A DNA stretch of 15,915 bases, taken from positions 1 to 15,915 of the forward strand of contig DATIHK010000065.1 of the NCBI GenBank assembly GCA_035480775.1, written 5' to 3'. The DNA is from DATIHK01 sp035480775. GTDB taxonomy: Bacteria > Patescibacteriota > WWE3 > UBA101185 > UBA10185. The notes beneath the pieces are model-generated. The model did not search any database and was not told where the DNA came from. It saw nothing but the letters and a program-made list of their open reading frames with translations. Numbering within the stretch: the first letter of the stretch is position 1; each line of letters starts with the position of its first letter. Below are positions 1 to 7,185 of this stretch, piece after piece. Both the position numbers and the translations under genes were made by a program.

Positions 1-1527
1 GAAATAAAAGATTTAGAAGATTCTATAAGCCAAGCCGAAAAAGAACTCGCAATTATAAACGACAATTTAAACAATCGAAAAGATTCGCTAACTAAAAAAA
101 TTGCGCTTAGAAACGAAGTTATACGAGACTATTCTAAAAAAGGCGTTTTAAACGATTTGGAATTGCTTTTCGCAGCAGCTCCAACCGCTAGCCTCAACGG
201 ATTTCAGTTTTCGACTTTAAATTACATTTTTGATAAATCATTAACCCAAGACACCTTGCAATTTATAGATACTTTAAATGGAGAAATTACTGCATATGAA
301 AAAGATAAAGCCGAAGGAGAGAAATTAAAACAAGGCCTCGAAGACGATCAAAATAAACTTTTGGCTCTTAAAAATCAATTGCAAAACCAACAAAATCTGG
401 CGCTAAACCAGAAAAATAACTTGCAACAACAAGAAAGCTCGTATCAAAAAGATTTGGCTAATATTACAAAAGCTCTCGACGAATTAACTGCCAAACAACA
501 ATCTATCTTAAATGCAAAATCTGGCGAAGGCGACAATGGAAGTGTAGGCGACTACGAAGCTCCAGAAGTTAAAACACCAAGCGCACCTTTTAGCCCAGCA
601 TTTGCAGCATTTAGTTACGGCGCATATTCACACTACAAAGGCATGAGCCAATACGGAGCAAAAGGACGCGCAGATTCAGGGCAAAGCTATAAAGATATTT
701 TGAAATTTTATTACGAAACCGGAACCACCAGCACTTCTACAAGTAACATTTGTGTTTCGGGCTACGGAACTATGAGCTTTCAAAAATATTTGTATGGAAT
801 AGCCGAAATGCCCAGTACTTGGGATTCAGATGCCTTAAAAGCCCAAGCTGTTGCAGCCAGATCGTACGCCAATCGCTACGCAAAAGATGGGAAATGCATT
901 TGCACTACTCAAAGCTGTCAAGTTTTTTCAAAAAGCAAAAGCGACAGTCCCCCATCCTCGTGGAAATCAGCAGTTGATGCTACAAAAGGAGTTATTTTAT
1001 CCGGTAGTGTTATAGCCTATTACTCATCTACAACTGGCGGTTATATAGATAACGTCGGATGGGACGGAAGTTGGCCAAGCAGCTCCTACGAAAAAAAAGC
1101 TGGATCGCCATGGTTTAGAAAAGCCTGGTATACCAAAAGTTATAACGATGCCAGCACCTGTGGGCGTTCTTATCCCTGGTTAAAATCTGAAGAACTCGCA
1201 GATATTATTAATTCATATGTTGTGTGGTCACACGGCACGAGTGACGAAAAAGATCGAATTTCTCCTGTTACTACCAGTTGCTGGGGTGGAGATCCATACT
1301 CTATAAGCGACATGCGCGAAAAAGCCGATAAATATGGAAAAAGTTATAGCAGTGTATCAAGTATCGAAGCAACCTCGATTAGTAATGGTCAAACAACCAA
1401 AGTTCACATAGTCACCGATAACGGAAGTTTGGATATCGATGGTCAAGTGTTTAAAACTGTTTACAACCTTAGAGCTCCTTCATATTTATCTATCAAAAGT
1501 CGCCTTTTTGATTTCGAAAAGAAATGA
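1..1527 (+). CDS. SpoIID/LytB-domain cell-wall protein with N-terminal coiled coil (5' partial)
   Basis: The frame is open from base 1, so the true start and any signal peptide lie upstream. A TTG at 157 could be taken as a start but falls inside the coiled coil and is not credible. Visible codons 1-170 are heptad-rich, Lys/Glu/Gln-rich helix, with an EnvC/PcsB-like stretch around LELLFAAAPTASLNGF. From about codon 200 comes a SpoIID/LytB domain: HYKGMSQYGAKGRA, then YLYGIAEMPSTW followed by ALKAQAVAARSYA, and later TTGGYIDNV. In SpoIID the Glu of the E-M pair is the proposed catalytic acid of a peptidoglycan lytic transglycosylase; here it is codon 269 (bases 805-807). Four or more Cys suggest extracytoplasmic disulfides. 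Likely role: wall cleavage or remodelling outside the membrane. The stop overlaps an ATGA that opens a 35-nt repeat leading to the next gene. Domain call is firm; exact activity is inferred. Confidence 0.88.
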   Translation, partial: EIKDLEDSISQAEKELAIINDNLNNRKDSLTKKIALRNEVIRDYSKKGVLNDLELLFAAAPTASLNGFQFSTLNYIFDKSLTQDTLQFIDTLNGEITAYEKDKAEGEKLKQGLEDDQNKLLALKNQLQNQQNLALNQKNNLQQQESSYQKDLANITKALDELTAKQQSILNAKSGEGDNGSVGDYEAPEVKTPSAPFSPAFAAFSYGAYSHYKGMSQYGAKGRADSGQSYKDILKFYYETGTTSTSTSNICVSGYGTMSFQKYLYGIAEMPSTWDSDALKAQAVAARSYANRYAKDGKCICTTQSCQVFSKSKSDSPPSSWKSAVDATKGVILSGSVIAYYSSTTGGYIDNVGWDGSWPSSSYEKKAGSPWFRKAWYTKSYNDASTCGRSYPWLKSEELADIINSYVVWSHGTSDEKDRISPVTTSCWGGDPYSISDMREKADKYGKSYSSVSSIEATSISNGQTTKVHIVTDNGSLDIDGQVFKTVYNLRAPSYLSIKSRLFDFEKK

Positions 1528-1558
1528 ACAAATTTCATTTTTTCATGGAGTTCAAAAA
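1524..1558 (+). repeat. ATGA-bounded 35-nt intergenic unit, copy A (encodes a 12-codon micro-ORF)
   Basis: The unit begins with ATG at 1524 overlapping the TGA stop of the SpoIID gene, reads MNKFHFFMEFKK, and ends with TGA at 1560-1562 overlapping the ATG (1559) of the next gene. A GGAG at 1547-1550 gives the downstream gene its SD. It aligns with the unit at 4778-4812: 32 of 39 bases match by eye from ATGAACAAA to the closing ATGA. A T-run and an A-run flank the SD and could pair. Confidence 0.6.
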
Positions 1559-3028
1559 ATGACGAAATCATTACTCCTAAACGTATTGTTAGTTGTTATA
1601 GGAGTTTTTTTATTATTTCGAGCAACGTCAGATCCTGACTTTGGATGGCATCTTAAGTACGGCGAATATTTTTTTAATAATCATAAAATTTTACGCGAAA
1701 ATATATTTTCTTATACTTTTTCGGATTATAAATGGGATAACTCGTATTGGGGTGCAGAAGTAGTGATGTATGTTTTATACAAATATGCCAGCCCAATAGG
1801 GTTAAGCTTAATACTGAGCGCTTTGTTATCAGCTAGCTTTGTTGGGATTTTGCAAAAACTCAACGTAAAAGATTTTGTAAAAATTCTGACAGCAATTTTG
1901 TTTTTTTTATTTGTAAATAGTGGTGAAACAAGCGTTAGACCATTTTTGTTTAGCACCATTTTCTTATTATTTTTAATTTATATTTTAATTTATAAACCCA
2001 AATTCGAGTTACTACTCCCGGTATTATTTGTAATTTGGGCAAATACGCACGCCGATTTTACATTAGGGTTAGTTATATACGCTATAAGAACTATGTATTT
2101 GCTAATTATTTTGGTTAAAAATAAAGAACTAAATTTAAAAAGTTTCTTTTCGGTAGTTACAATTCCATTAATATCATTATTTAGTACGCTTATTAATCCG
2201 TATGGTTTTGGCTTGTGGAAAGTTCTTACAAATGAAACAGACTATTTAAAGTTTAGTTATATTATCGAGTGGGGTACGTTTGATTCTCAAAAAACCAGTG
2301 CACTTTCTAAAGGCACAACTTTAATAATGCTTTCTGTAATTTTGGCGGGTGCTGCTATTTCATATATTTTAGATAAAAAAAGATTTGGATGGTGGTATCT
2401 GGTAAGTGTCGCTTTCTTTTTTGTTTTCTCATTTAAATCTATATATTTTATGCGAATAGTAGCCACACTAGGAATATTTGGAGTCATATTCTCTGGCAAT
2501 TATATTTTTAGTAATTTATTTCGAATAAACGATCGGTTTTCAAAAATTGTTGGCATATTTACAACAGTTTTTTGTTTAATGTTTTTTGCGATATCCGGGC
2601 AAATTTTTGCAGAAAATTTACACTTTGCACAAAACATAGAATCGTGGTCACAGCAACAAAAGCTTCCGTACAAAGCAATTACCTACATAAAACAGAATCC
2701 AGTAAAAGGAAATGTATTTAATAACTACGACTGGGGAGGTTTTTTGATTTGGCAACTTCCACAATACAAAACTTTTATTGATGGGCGTATGACTGCTTGG
2801 AAAGTCGGAAATACCAGAATCTTAGACGATTATATAAAGATTACTAAAGACCCAAAAACTAATGCTGCACTGTTTAATGACTATGTTAAAAAATACAACA
2901 TTACCTTTGTACTAGATAAGAAAAATTCTAATCTTATTAGATATTTAAAAAAACAGCAGTGGTCAGTGATTTACGAGGATAATATCGCCAGTGTCGTTAC
3001 GCTTACCAATTCTAGCAACATAGAGTAA
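1559..3028 (+). CDS. Polytopic membrane protein, GT-C glycosyltransferase-like
   Basis: The 489-residue start at ATG 1559 is preferred over an in-frame ATG at 1439 because the latter lies inside the SpoIID gene, and GGAG sits 8 nt before 1559. An N-terminal helix (about residues 4-20) is followed by DPDFGWHLKYGEYFF and a later WDNSYWGAEVVMYVLY. This resembles the first extracytoplasmic loop of GT-C-fold proteins (DPD..WHL..G), where an Asp usually serves catalysis with lipid-linked sugars. About nine or ten hydrophobic helices follow. The last 120 residues are soluble (YNYDWGGFLIWQLPQYKTFIDGR region), as in large GT-C-like proteins of unknown substrate. Likely role: transfer of sugar to envelope polymers or glycoproteins outside the membrane. 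Translation is probably coupled to the SpoIID gene through the ATGA unit. The 3' end overlaps the convergent gene. Substrate is unknown. Confidence 0.7.
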   Translation: MTKSLLLNVLLVVIGVFLLFRATSDPDFGWHLKYGEYFFNNHKILRENIFSYTFSDYKWDNSYWGAEVVMYVLYKYASPIGLSLILSALLSASFVGILQKLNVKDFVKILTAILFFLFVNSGETSVRPFLFSTIFLLFLIYILIYKPKFELLLPVLFVIWANTHADFTLGLVIYAIRTMYLLIILVKNKELNLKSFFSVVTIPLISLFSTLINPYGFGLWKVLTNETDYLKFSYIIEWGTFDSQKTSALSKGTTLIMLSVILAGAAISYILDKKRFGWWYLVSVAFFFVFSFKSIYFMRIVATLGIFGVIFSGNYIFSNLFRINDRFSKIVGIFTTVFCLMFFAISGQIFAENLHFAQNIESWSQQQKLPYKAITYIKQNPVKGNVFNNYDWGGFLIWQLPQYKTFIDGRMTAWKVGNTRILDDYIKITKDPKTNAALFNDYVKKYNITFVLDKKNSNLIRYLKKQQWSVIYEDNIASVVTLTNSSNIE

Positions 3029-4162
3029 TAGTAAACCAAATAACATAACTCCAAGTGGTCCAATATAAGCAAACTTATCTGGAATAGACGTGAGAAATTC
3101 AAAAAAGACTAATAAAGCAATTACCACAAAGCCCAATATGAATTTGTTAGCTATTCTGGGAACTCGATCAATCAAAACAATTAAAGGAATTACTAGCAAA
3201 GTTAAATCTTGAATCTGAACATGAAATGCAAGTAAAAGTGTCAAAACAATTCCCAAAGAAAACTTAATTTCGATATCATTTTTTCTTAAAAAGTGAAATA
3301 TGAGTAAGCTTAAAATAATTAAGACCAAATCGAGCAGTAATAATAAGCTAATGTCTGTTGTTGCAAAAAGTTTCGCTAAAACTGGATATAAAGAAAACGA
3401 ATGAGTAATTAAAGTTCCATATTTAGCATTTTCGGTGTGTAAAACAAATTTAGGGTATTCAAATATAAATCCAATCCCGACAATATAAAGGCTAATCAAA
3501 AACTGTAGTGACAAAGATAATAAACTACCTAAAGTAAATTTCGCTTTGTGCTTGCTCAGTAAAAATAAATACGGCAAAAACAAAAGAAAATTAATCTTTA
3601 GAGCTAACAAAGCACTTAAAAAACCCAGCAAAAGCCCATCAGATTTATTTTTTAAAAGAACATAAGACAACGCCACAACAAAAAGCAAAACACAATTAAA
3701 CTGTCCGTATATCAAACACACAAATACCGGCGGGTAGGCTAAAAAGAAAAGAAAATATATAGCGACTTTTTTAAAATTATTCCGAAAAAGAACAAAAGAA
3801 GTTAAAAACAAAAAAACGCAGTTTATAAGCATCAACGCTACATAAGCGACGTGGTGCGAAAATAGACTTAACGGAATAAATAAAACTGCAACTAAGGGAA
3901 GATTTCTAAAAGGTAAAAGCCAAGTTCGCGGGTGATTACCCATTAAGCTAAGTTGGTAGCCTAATTGAGTGGCTTCATTATAAAGAAAATGTCCTTCTCC
4001 AGTTCGAACTATATCGGCACCAACAAGTTGAGGAAGTAAATCCATTCTTATAGCCATTTGATCAAATGTTATGTAATACCATCCGTATAATACTAGCGGC
4101 ACAAGATTGTAAAAAAGAAAAAGTGCTATAACAAATGTTTTAATCTTAGTTTTATTAAGCAT
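2963..4162 (-). CDS. Polytopic membrane protein, GT87/DUF2029-like mannosyltransferase family
   Basis: Start chosen at ATG 4160-4162 (MLNKTKIKT, 399 residues). An upstream in-frame ATG at 4219 would run 29 bases into the divergent gene and across both promoters. About ten hydrophobic helices are present. An early loop reads VGADIVRTGEGHFLYNEATQLGYQ, then LPFRNLPLVAVLFIPLSLF, matching the layout of DUF2029/GT87 proteins (conserved acidic residue in loop 1, a YxxPP-like region before helix 3). That family includes polyprenol-phosphate-mannose-dependent mannosyltransferases such as PimE. Likely role: extracytoplasmic glycan assembly, alongside the neighbouring GT-C-like gene. No SD is seen. A -10-like TATATT lies on the minus strand at 4181-4186, so the leader would be about 10 nt. 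The 3' end overlaps the convergent gene by 66 nt with no terminator. Sugar specificity cannot be read. Confidence 0.65.
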   Translation of the reverse strand: MLNKTKIKTFVIALFLFYNLVPLVLYGWYYITFDQMAIRMDLLPQLVGADIVRTGEGHFLYNEATQLGYQLSLMGNHPRTWLLPFRNLPLVAVLFIPLSLFSHHVAYVALMLINCVFLFLTSFVLFRNNFKKVAIYFLFFLAYPPVFVCLIYGQFNCVLLFVVALSYVLLKNKSDGLLLGFLSALLALKINFLLFLPYLFLLSKHKAKFTLGSLLSLSLQFLISLYIVGIGFIFEYPKFVLHTENAKYGTLITHSFSLYPVLAKLFATTDISLLLLLDLVLIILSLLIFHFLRKNDIEIKFSLGIVLTLLLAFHVQIQDLTLLVIPLIVLIDRVPRIANKFILGFVVIALLVFFEFLTSIPDKFAYIGPLGVMLFGLLLLYVARIGKRNDTGDIILVNH

Positions 4163-4174
4163 GTACAGTGTAAA

Positions 4175-4183
4175 TGTTATAAT
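4175..4183 (+). promoter_or_regulatory. Extended -10 promoter giving a near-leaderless transcript
   Basis: TGTTATAAT is a perfect extended -10 element (TGnTATAAT). Transcription would begin about 7 nt downstream, at or next to the ATG at 4191. No -35 or SD is evident. A minus-strand -10-like TATATT overlaps it at 4181-4186, so the two divergent genes probably share this 28-bp region. Confidence 0.6.
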
Positions 4184-4190
4184 ATAAGCG

Positions 4191-4748
4191 ATGTTAAGGA
4201 CACTATTAAAGTCAGCCATTAAAGATCCTACGCGTACAGTGTATGACGGACAAGATTCAGATGAACAAGTTTTATATGTTTTAAGAAAAAGTTTTATAAC
4301 TAATGTTCATTGGATTTTTGCGAGTTTAGTGCTTTTGGGTATTACACTTGTAGCACACCAAACCTTCTCGATGCTAAATCTTCCATCTGTGGCTCTAGAA
4401 GGCAGACTTCAGATGATATTTTTTGCTTTTTGGTATTTATTTACCTTTGGTTTTATTTTTCAGAACTTTATTAACTGGTACTTTAACGTTTATCTTGTCA
4501 CCTCAAAAAAGATTATAGATATGGATTTTTATACACTCACTTATAAAAAGATTTCAGAATGTCCTTTAAGGAACGTCGAAGACGTAACTTCAAAAGTACA
4601 GGGCTTAGGTGGAGTAATATTTAACATCGGCGATGTACTAATTCAAACTGCAGCCGAACAAGGCGAATTTAATTTTGAAAGTATCGACAATCCATCAAGA
4701 ATAAGGGATGCCGTATCTGATTTGGTTACGGCTATACACGAAAAATGA
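4191..4748 (+). CDS. Bacterial PH-domain (YdbS/bPH2-like) membrane protein
   Basis: This 185-residue protein has a short cytoplasmic N-terminus ending in DEQVLYVLRKSF, two hydrophobic helices (about residues 40-60 and 83-106), then a soluble domain beginning WYFNVYLVTSKKIIDMD. Pattern and spacing (helix pair, then Y.VT..r.i......l......i.l..V..v) fit the bPH2/YdbS-like pleckstrin-homology fold of small bacterial membrane proteins. The family's biochemical role is unsettled; lipid or protein binding at the membrane is the usual guess. The start at 4191 lies 8 nt after an extended -10, so initiation is probably leaderless. Its stop TGA (4746-4748) overlaps an ATG that opens two tandem repeat units, coupling it to the next gene. 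It is the first gene of an operon with the two-helix protein and the PP2C-like/propeller protein. Confidence 0.72.
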   Translation: MLRTLLKSAIKDPTRTVYDGQDSDEQVLYVLRKSFITNVHWIFASLVLLGITLVAHQTFSMLNLPSVALEGRLQMIFFAFWYLFTFGFIFQNFINWYFNVYLVTSKKIIDMDFYTLTYKKISECPLRNVEDVTSKVQGLGGVIFNIGDVLIQTAAEQGEFNFESIDNPSRIRDAVSDLVTAIHEK

Positions 4749-4777
4749 AGGAGCTTCTTTTCTCGCACAGCTCGAAA
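4745..4777 (+). repeat. ATGA-bounded intergenic unit, copy B1 (33 nt)
   Basis: This is the first of two tandem units. Its ATG (4745) overlaps the PH-gene stop, and the frame (MKELLFSHSSK) continues into the next unit. Relative to B2 it lacks one T and one A and has AC where B2 has GG, so the SD is lost inside this copy; an AAGGAG sits at its beginning instead. Confidence 0.55.
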
Positions 4778-4812
4778 ATGAACAAACTTCTTTTTCTCGC
4801 GGAGCTCGAAAA
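4778..4812 (+). repeat. ATGA-bounded intergenic unit, copy B2 (35 nt)
   Basis: It starts ATGAACAAACTTC and carries GGAGCTC (4801-4807), which serves as SD for the ATG at 4813. Read as codons it gives MNKLLFLAELEK, with TGA (4814-4816) overlapping the ATG at 4813. It is 82% identical by eye to copy A at 1524. B1 and B2 together form one 23-codon micro-ORF, 4745-4816. Confidence 0.6.
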
Positions 4813-5046
4813 ATGATGTTAACTGACTTATTTTCACTTCAAATATTTGCGCAGATCGTTAAAGTAATTGTTCTTTTAGTGGGTTTCGCTTACGCGCTTT
4901 TTGCTTTTATTGTCGTTAGAGAAGTGCATATAATGACAGATAGTTTTAAAAATGAAGATACCTGGTTGTTTAGTATACTTGCTTGGATTAACTTTTTTTC
5001 AGCTGTAGTATTAACCGCAATATCACTTTTATTTTTAAGTTTTTAA
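4813..5046 (+). CDS. Small two-helix membrane protein
   Basis: A 77-residue protein starting at ATG 4813 (a second ATG follows at 4816). GGAG at 4801-4804 sits 8 nt upstream. An in-frame TTG at 4708 would extend it into the PH-domain gene without an SD and is rejected. Two hydrophobic helices occupy about residues 10-35 (IFAQIVKVIVLLVGFAYALF) and 55-77 (LAWINFFSAVVLTAISLLFL), linked by a short polar loop containing REVHIMTDSFKNED. I recall similar small proteins as common in CPR genomes (possibly DUF5657), but I cannot confirm that family here. It lies between the PH-domain gene and the PP2C-like gene, 4 nt from the latter, so a role in that membrane complex is plausible. No enzymatic motif is seen. 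Confidence 0.72.
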   Translation: MMLTDLFSLQIFAQIVKVIVLLVGFAYALFAFIVVREVHIMTDSFKNEDTWLFSILAWINFFSAVVLTAISLLFLSF

Positions 5047-5050
5047 TTTT

Positions 5051-6751
5051 ATGAATAGAAAACTAACTGCAAAAGTCCAACAAATTAAGCCGAACATCGC
5101 TGCGTCTGTAAAATCGTTTGCAGATATTTTAATTATCGAGCCAGACAATCAAACCGTACAACTCAAAAAAGGTATTGTTTACACCGTATTTGATGTTACC
5201 GCTTCAATCGAAATGAATACTCAAGTTGTATCAAAAGTGATTCACGATACTATTCACGATTCGTATTTTCAATCAGACAATATTTCGCCAATTCAATCTC
5301 TCGAAAAAGCCATTTCAGCTGTACGCGATCGCATAAATAAAATGTCCGGAACAGAACTAAACATTATCACCGGAGTTTTGTGGGGTAACGTTATGTATGT
5401 TGTTCAATATGGCAAAAACGGCAGCTTTCTCATTAGAGGCGAAGAAGCTAAACATATAAATTCAAATGCCGAAGGAAATTTTTCAGCAGCCTCGGGAATG
5501 GTTAAAGATGAAGATGTCATAGTATTTTGCACGCACGCCTTTGCAGAACAATATTCGCCAGAAAAACTTTTGACAACTTCGATTCAAGCAGAAACCCTCT
5601 CACCAAACACTGTAGGATTGATTCTAAAATTTGTGGTAGATACTTCATTCTCTGAAACTGAATCTATCGACTTCGGTATAAAACCAAAATCTAAACCAAA
5701 AATGCAATTTCCACAATTAAATTTGTTTAAGAGAAAACCCAAAACAGCTGCTCCAACTGATACAGCAGTAACACCGGTAACATCTATAAATTTAAAAAAC
5801 CCGTCTAAACTAAAAATTACCCCAATGTTAATTATAATTGTTGCAGCAGTCTTACTTGTAGCTTCTATTATCTTTGGCATCTACAAAAAGAATAATGCAA
5901 AATCAACTAAAGTAGCGGAAACTGTCCGCACTACCCCAACACCAATGCCAACCGAACAAGCGCAATCCACAGCAACCCCAACACCAGAAGCAAATACTCA
6001 AACAATTTCTTCTGACGTTTTATATGATATAAAAATATCAGATCCACAGGCGAATCCGAGTGGAATGGTTGTTGTTGGAAAGCAAATGGCTGTGGCAGAT
6101 AAAACATCCGGCAAAATTTATTCCTCTGCAATTGCAACTCCCAAGTTTATTGCAGAATCGACAACGTTTCCGCAAATTGCCAATCTAAATAATGTCGACG
6201 GAACCTTAAACTTTACTGATGCGTCAGGATATAAAACATATGGACTAACTAGCAAAAATTTGACCTCTTACCCACAAACCGGCTTAGGAGTTACTTCTGC
6301 TTATCTAGATTTTATATACACTCTATCTGGTGACAAAATAATTAAATACACCAAAGAAGGAACTACTTTAACCCCCAGCACATGGGCTGAAAATGCCGAC
6401 TTCACAGGCGCCAAATCGTTTAGTATCGCGGTAAGTATCTTTGTACTCAAAGCAGATGGCACCATTGTAAGTTATACCAGAGGCGTAAAAGACAGCTTTT
6501 CAATCAAAGGATTAGCACAACCACTATCCAATCCCTCACAGTTAATTACTGATATAAATTGGGATAACTTATATATTGCTGATAACGGAAATAAACGCGT
6601 TGTAGTGTTAAAAAAAGACGGGACATTTATAAAACAGATCAAATATAAAGATACAAATGCGTGGAATGACATAAGATCAATTAGCGTAACCGACGACGAA
6701 AAACAGCTTTTTGTATTAAACGGTAGTAAAGTTTATCAAACTGGATTATAG
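5051..6751 (+). CDS. PP2C-like (pseudo)phosphatase, transmembrane, beta-propeller protein
   Basis: A 566-residue protein in three parts. Residues 1-215 resemble a PPM/PP2C fold: YTVFDVTASIEMN sits where active enzymes have the DGMGG motif, and DEDVIVFCTHAFAEQYS where they have D.lll.SDGL. Both metal-binding signatures are degraded (VTAS for GMGG, THAF for SDGL), so it is probably not catalytic. A basic linker and one helix follow (about 255-278, MLIIIVAAVLLVASIIFGIY). Then comes a Thr/Pro linker (TTPTPMPTEQ, STATPTPEAN) and an ectodomain of about 240 residues with propeller-type repeats, e.g. DNLYIADNGNKRVVVLKKDG, an NHL-like blade. Likely role: receptor-like link between an outside propeller and an inside pseudophosphatase. 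The start follows the previous stop by 4 nt without an SD, so coupling is expected. Confidence 0.72.
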   Translation: MNRKLTAKVQQIKPNIAASVKSFADILIIEPDNQTVQLKKGIVYTVFDVTASIEMNTQVVSKVIHDTIHDSYFQSDNISPIQSLEKAISAVRDRINKMSGTELNIITGVLWGNVMYVVQYGKNGSFLIRGEEAKHINSNAEGNFSAASGMVKDEDVIVFCTHAFAEQYSPEKLLTTSIQAETLSPNTVGLILKFVVDTSFSETESIDFGIKPKSKPKMQFPQLNLFKRKPKTAAPTDTAVTPVTSINLKNPSKLKITPMLIIIVAAVLLVASIIFGIYKKNNAKSTKVAETVRTTPTPMPTEQAQSTATPTPEANTQTISSDVLYDIKISDPQANPSGMVVVGKQMAVADKTSGKIYSSAIATPKFIAESTTFPQIANLNNVDGTLNFTDASGYKTYGLTSKNLTSYPQTGLGVTSAYLDFIYTLSGDKIIKYTKEGTTLTPSTWAENADFTGAKSFSIAVSIFVLKADGTIVSYTRGVKDSFSIKGLAQPLSNPSQLITDINWDNLYIADNGNKRVVVLKKDGTFIKQIKYKDTNAWNDIRSISVTDDEKQLFVLNGSKVYQTGL

Positions 6752-6756
6752 GTTTC

Positions 6757-6786
6757 TTGACTTTTTGTTGTAATGTAACGTAAAAT
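6757..6786 (+). promoter_or_regulatory. Promoter for zinc-ribbon/rplY unit
   Basis: TTGACT (6757-6762) and TAAAAT (6781-6786) are separated by 18 nt. Predicted transcription start is near 6793, leaving about 12 nt of leader before ATG 6805 and no SD. Confidence 0.6.
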
Positions 6787-6804
6787 GACTCAGCTTTTGA
6801 AACT

Positions 6805-7185
6805 ATGCTAGAACAAAAATATATAAAAGAACATTTAGAAAGAACGTTTTGTTATAAATGTGGATCTAGTTTAGAAGGAGCCAAGCTAACTTCGATTACA
6901 GACGCTCCTGTAGTTTTAATCGCCCATGCAGTTTGCCCAAAGTGCCAAGCAGAGAGTATGGTAACAATTACCTCAACCGGAAGCGGTTCGGTACCAGTTA
7001 TCTCTGACTTGCACGGCGACGAAATAAAAAAGTTTATCGGAATCAAAAGCACGTCTTATGATGAGCTGTTGAAAATCCATAAATTGTTAGAGAAAAAAGA
7101 TATATGGAACTTAATACACAAACAAGACAAGCTCTTGGCAAAAAAAACAAAAAACTCCGCGAAGAGCGTCAAATTCCAGCCGTAA
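6805..7185 (+). CDS. Zinc-ribbon protein of unknown function
   Basis: A 126-residue soluble protein. C16-x2-C19 (FCYKCGSS) and C44-x2-C47 (VCPKCQAE) form a four-Cys zinc ribbon on an N-terminal beta domain. The C-terminal third is Lys-rich and helical (DELLKIHKLLEKKDIW), ending in a basic tail, which suggests nucleic-acid or ribosome contact. I do not recognise a named family. No SD precedes the start; the promoter places the transcript end close to the ATG. Its last 82 nt overlap the start of rplY in another frame, so the two are co-transcribed and probably co-regulated. The overlapping tail (about residues 100-126) is low-complexity Lys/Ser/Ala and may have arisen by read-through into rplY after loss of an earlier stop. 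Function in translation is a guess from neighbourhood. Confidence 0.68.
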   Translation: MLEQKYIKEHLERTFCYKCGSSLEGAKLTSITDAPVVLIAHAVCPKCQAESMVTITSTGSGSVPVISDLHGDEIKKFIGIKSTSYDELLKIHKLLEKKDIWNLIHKQDKLLAKKTKNSAKSVKFQP

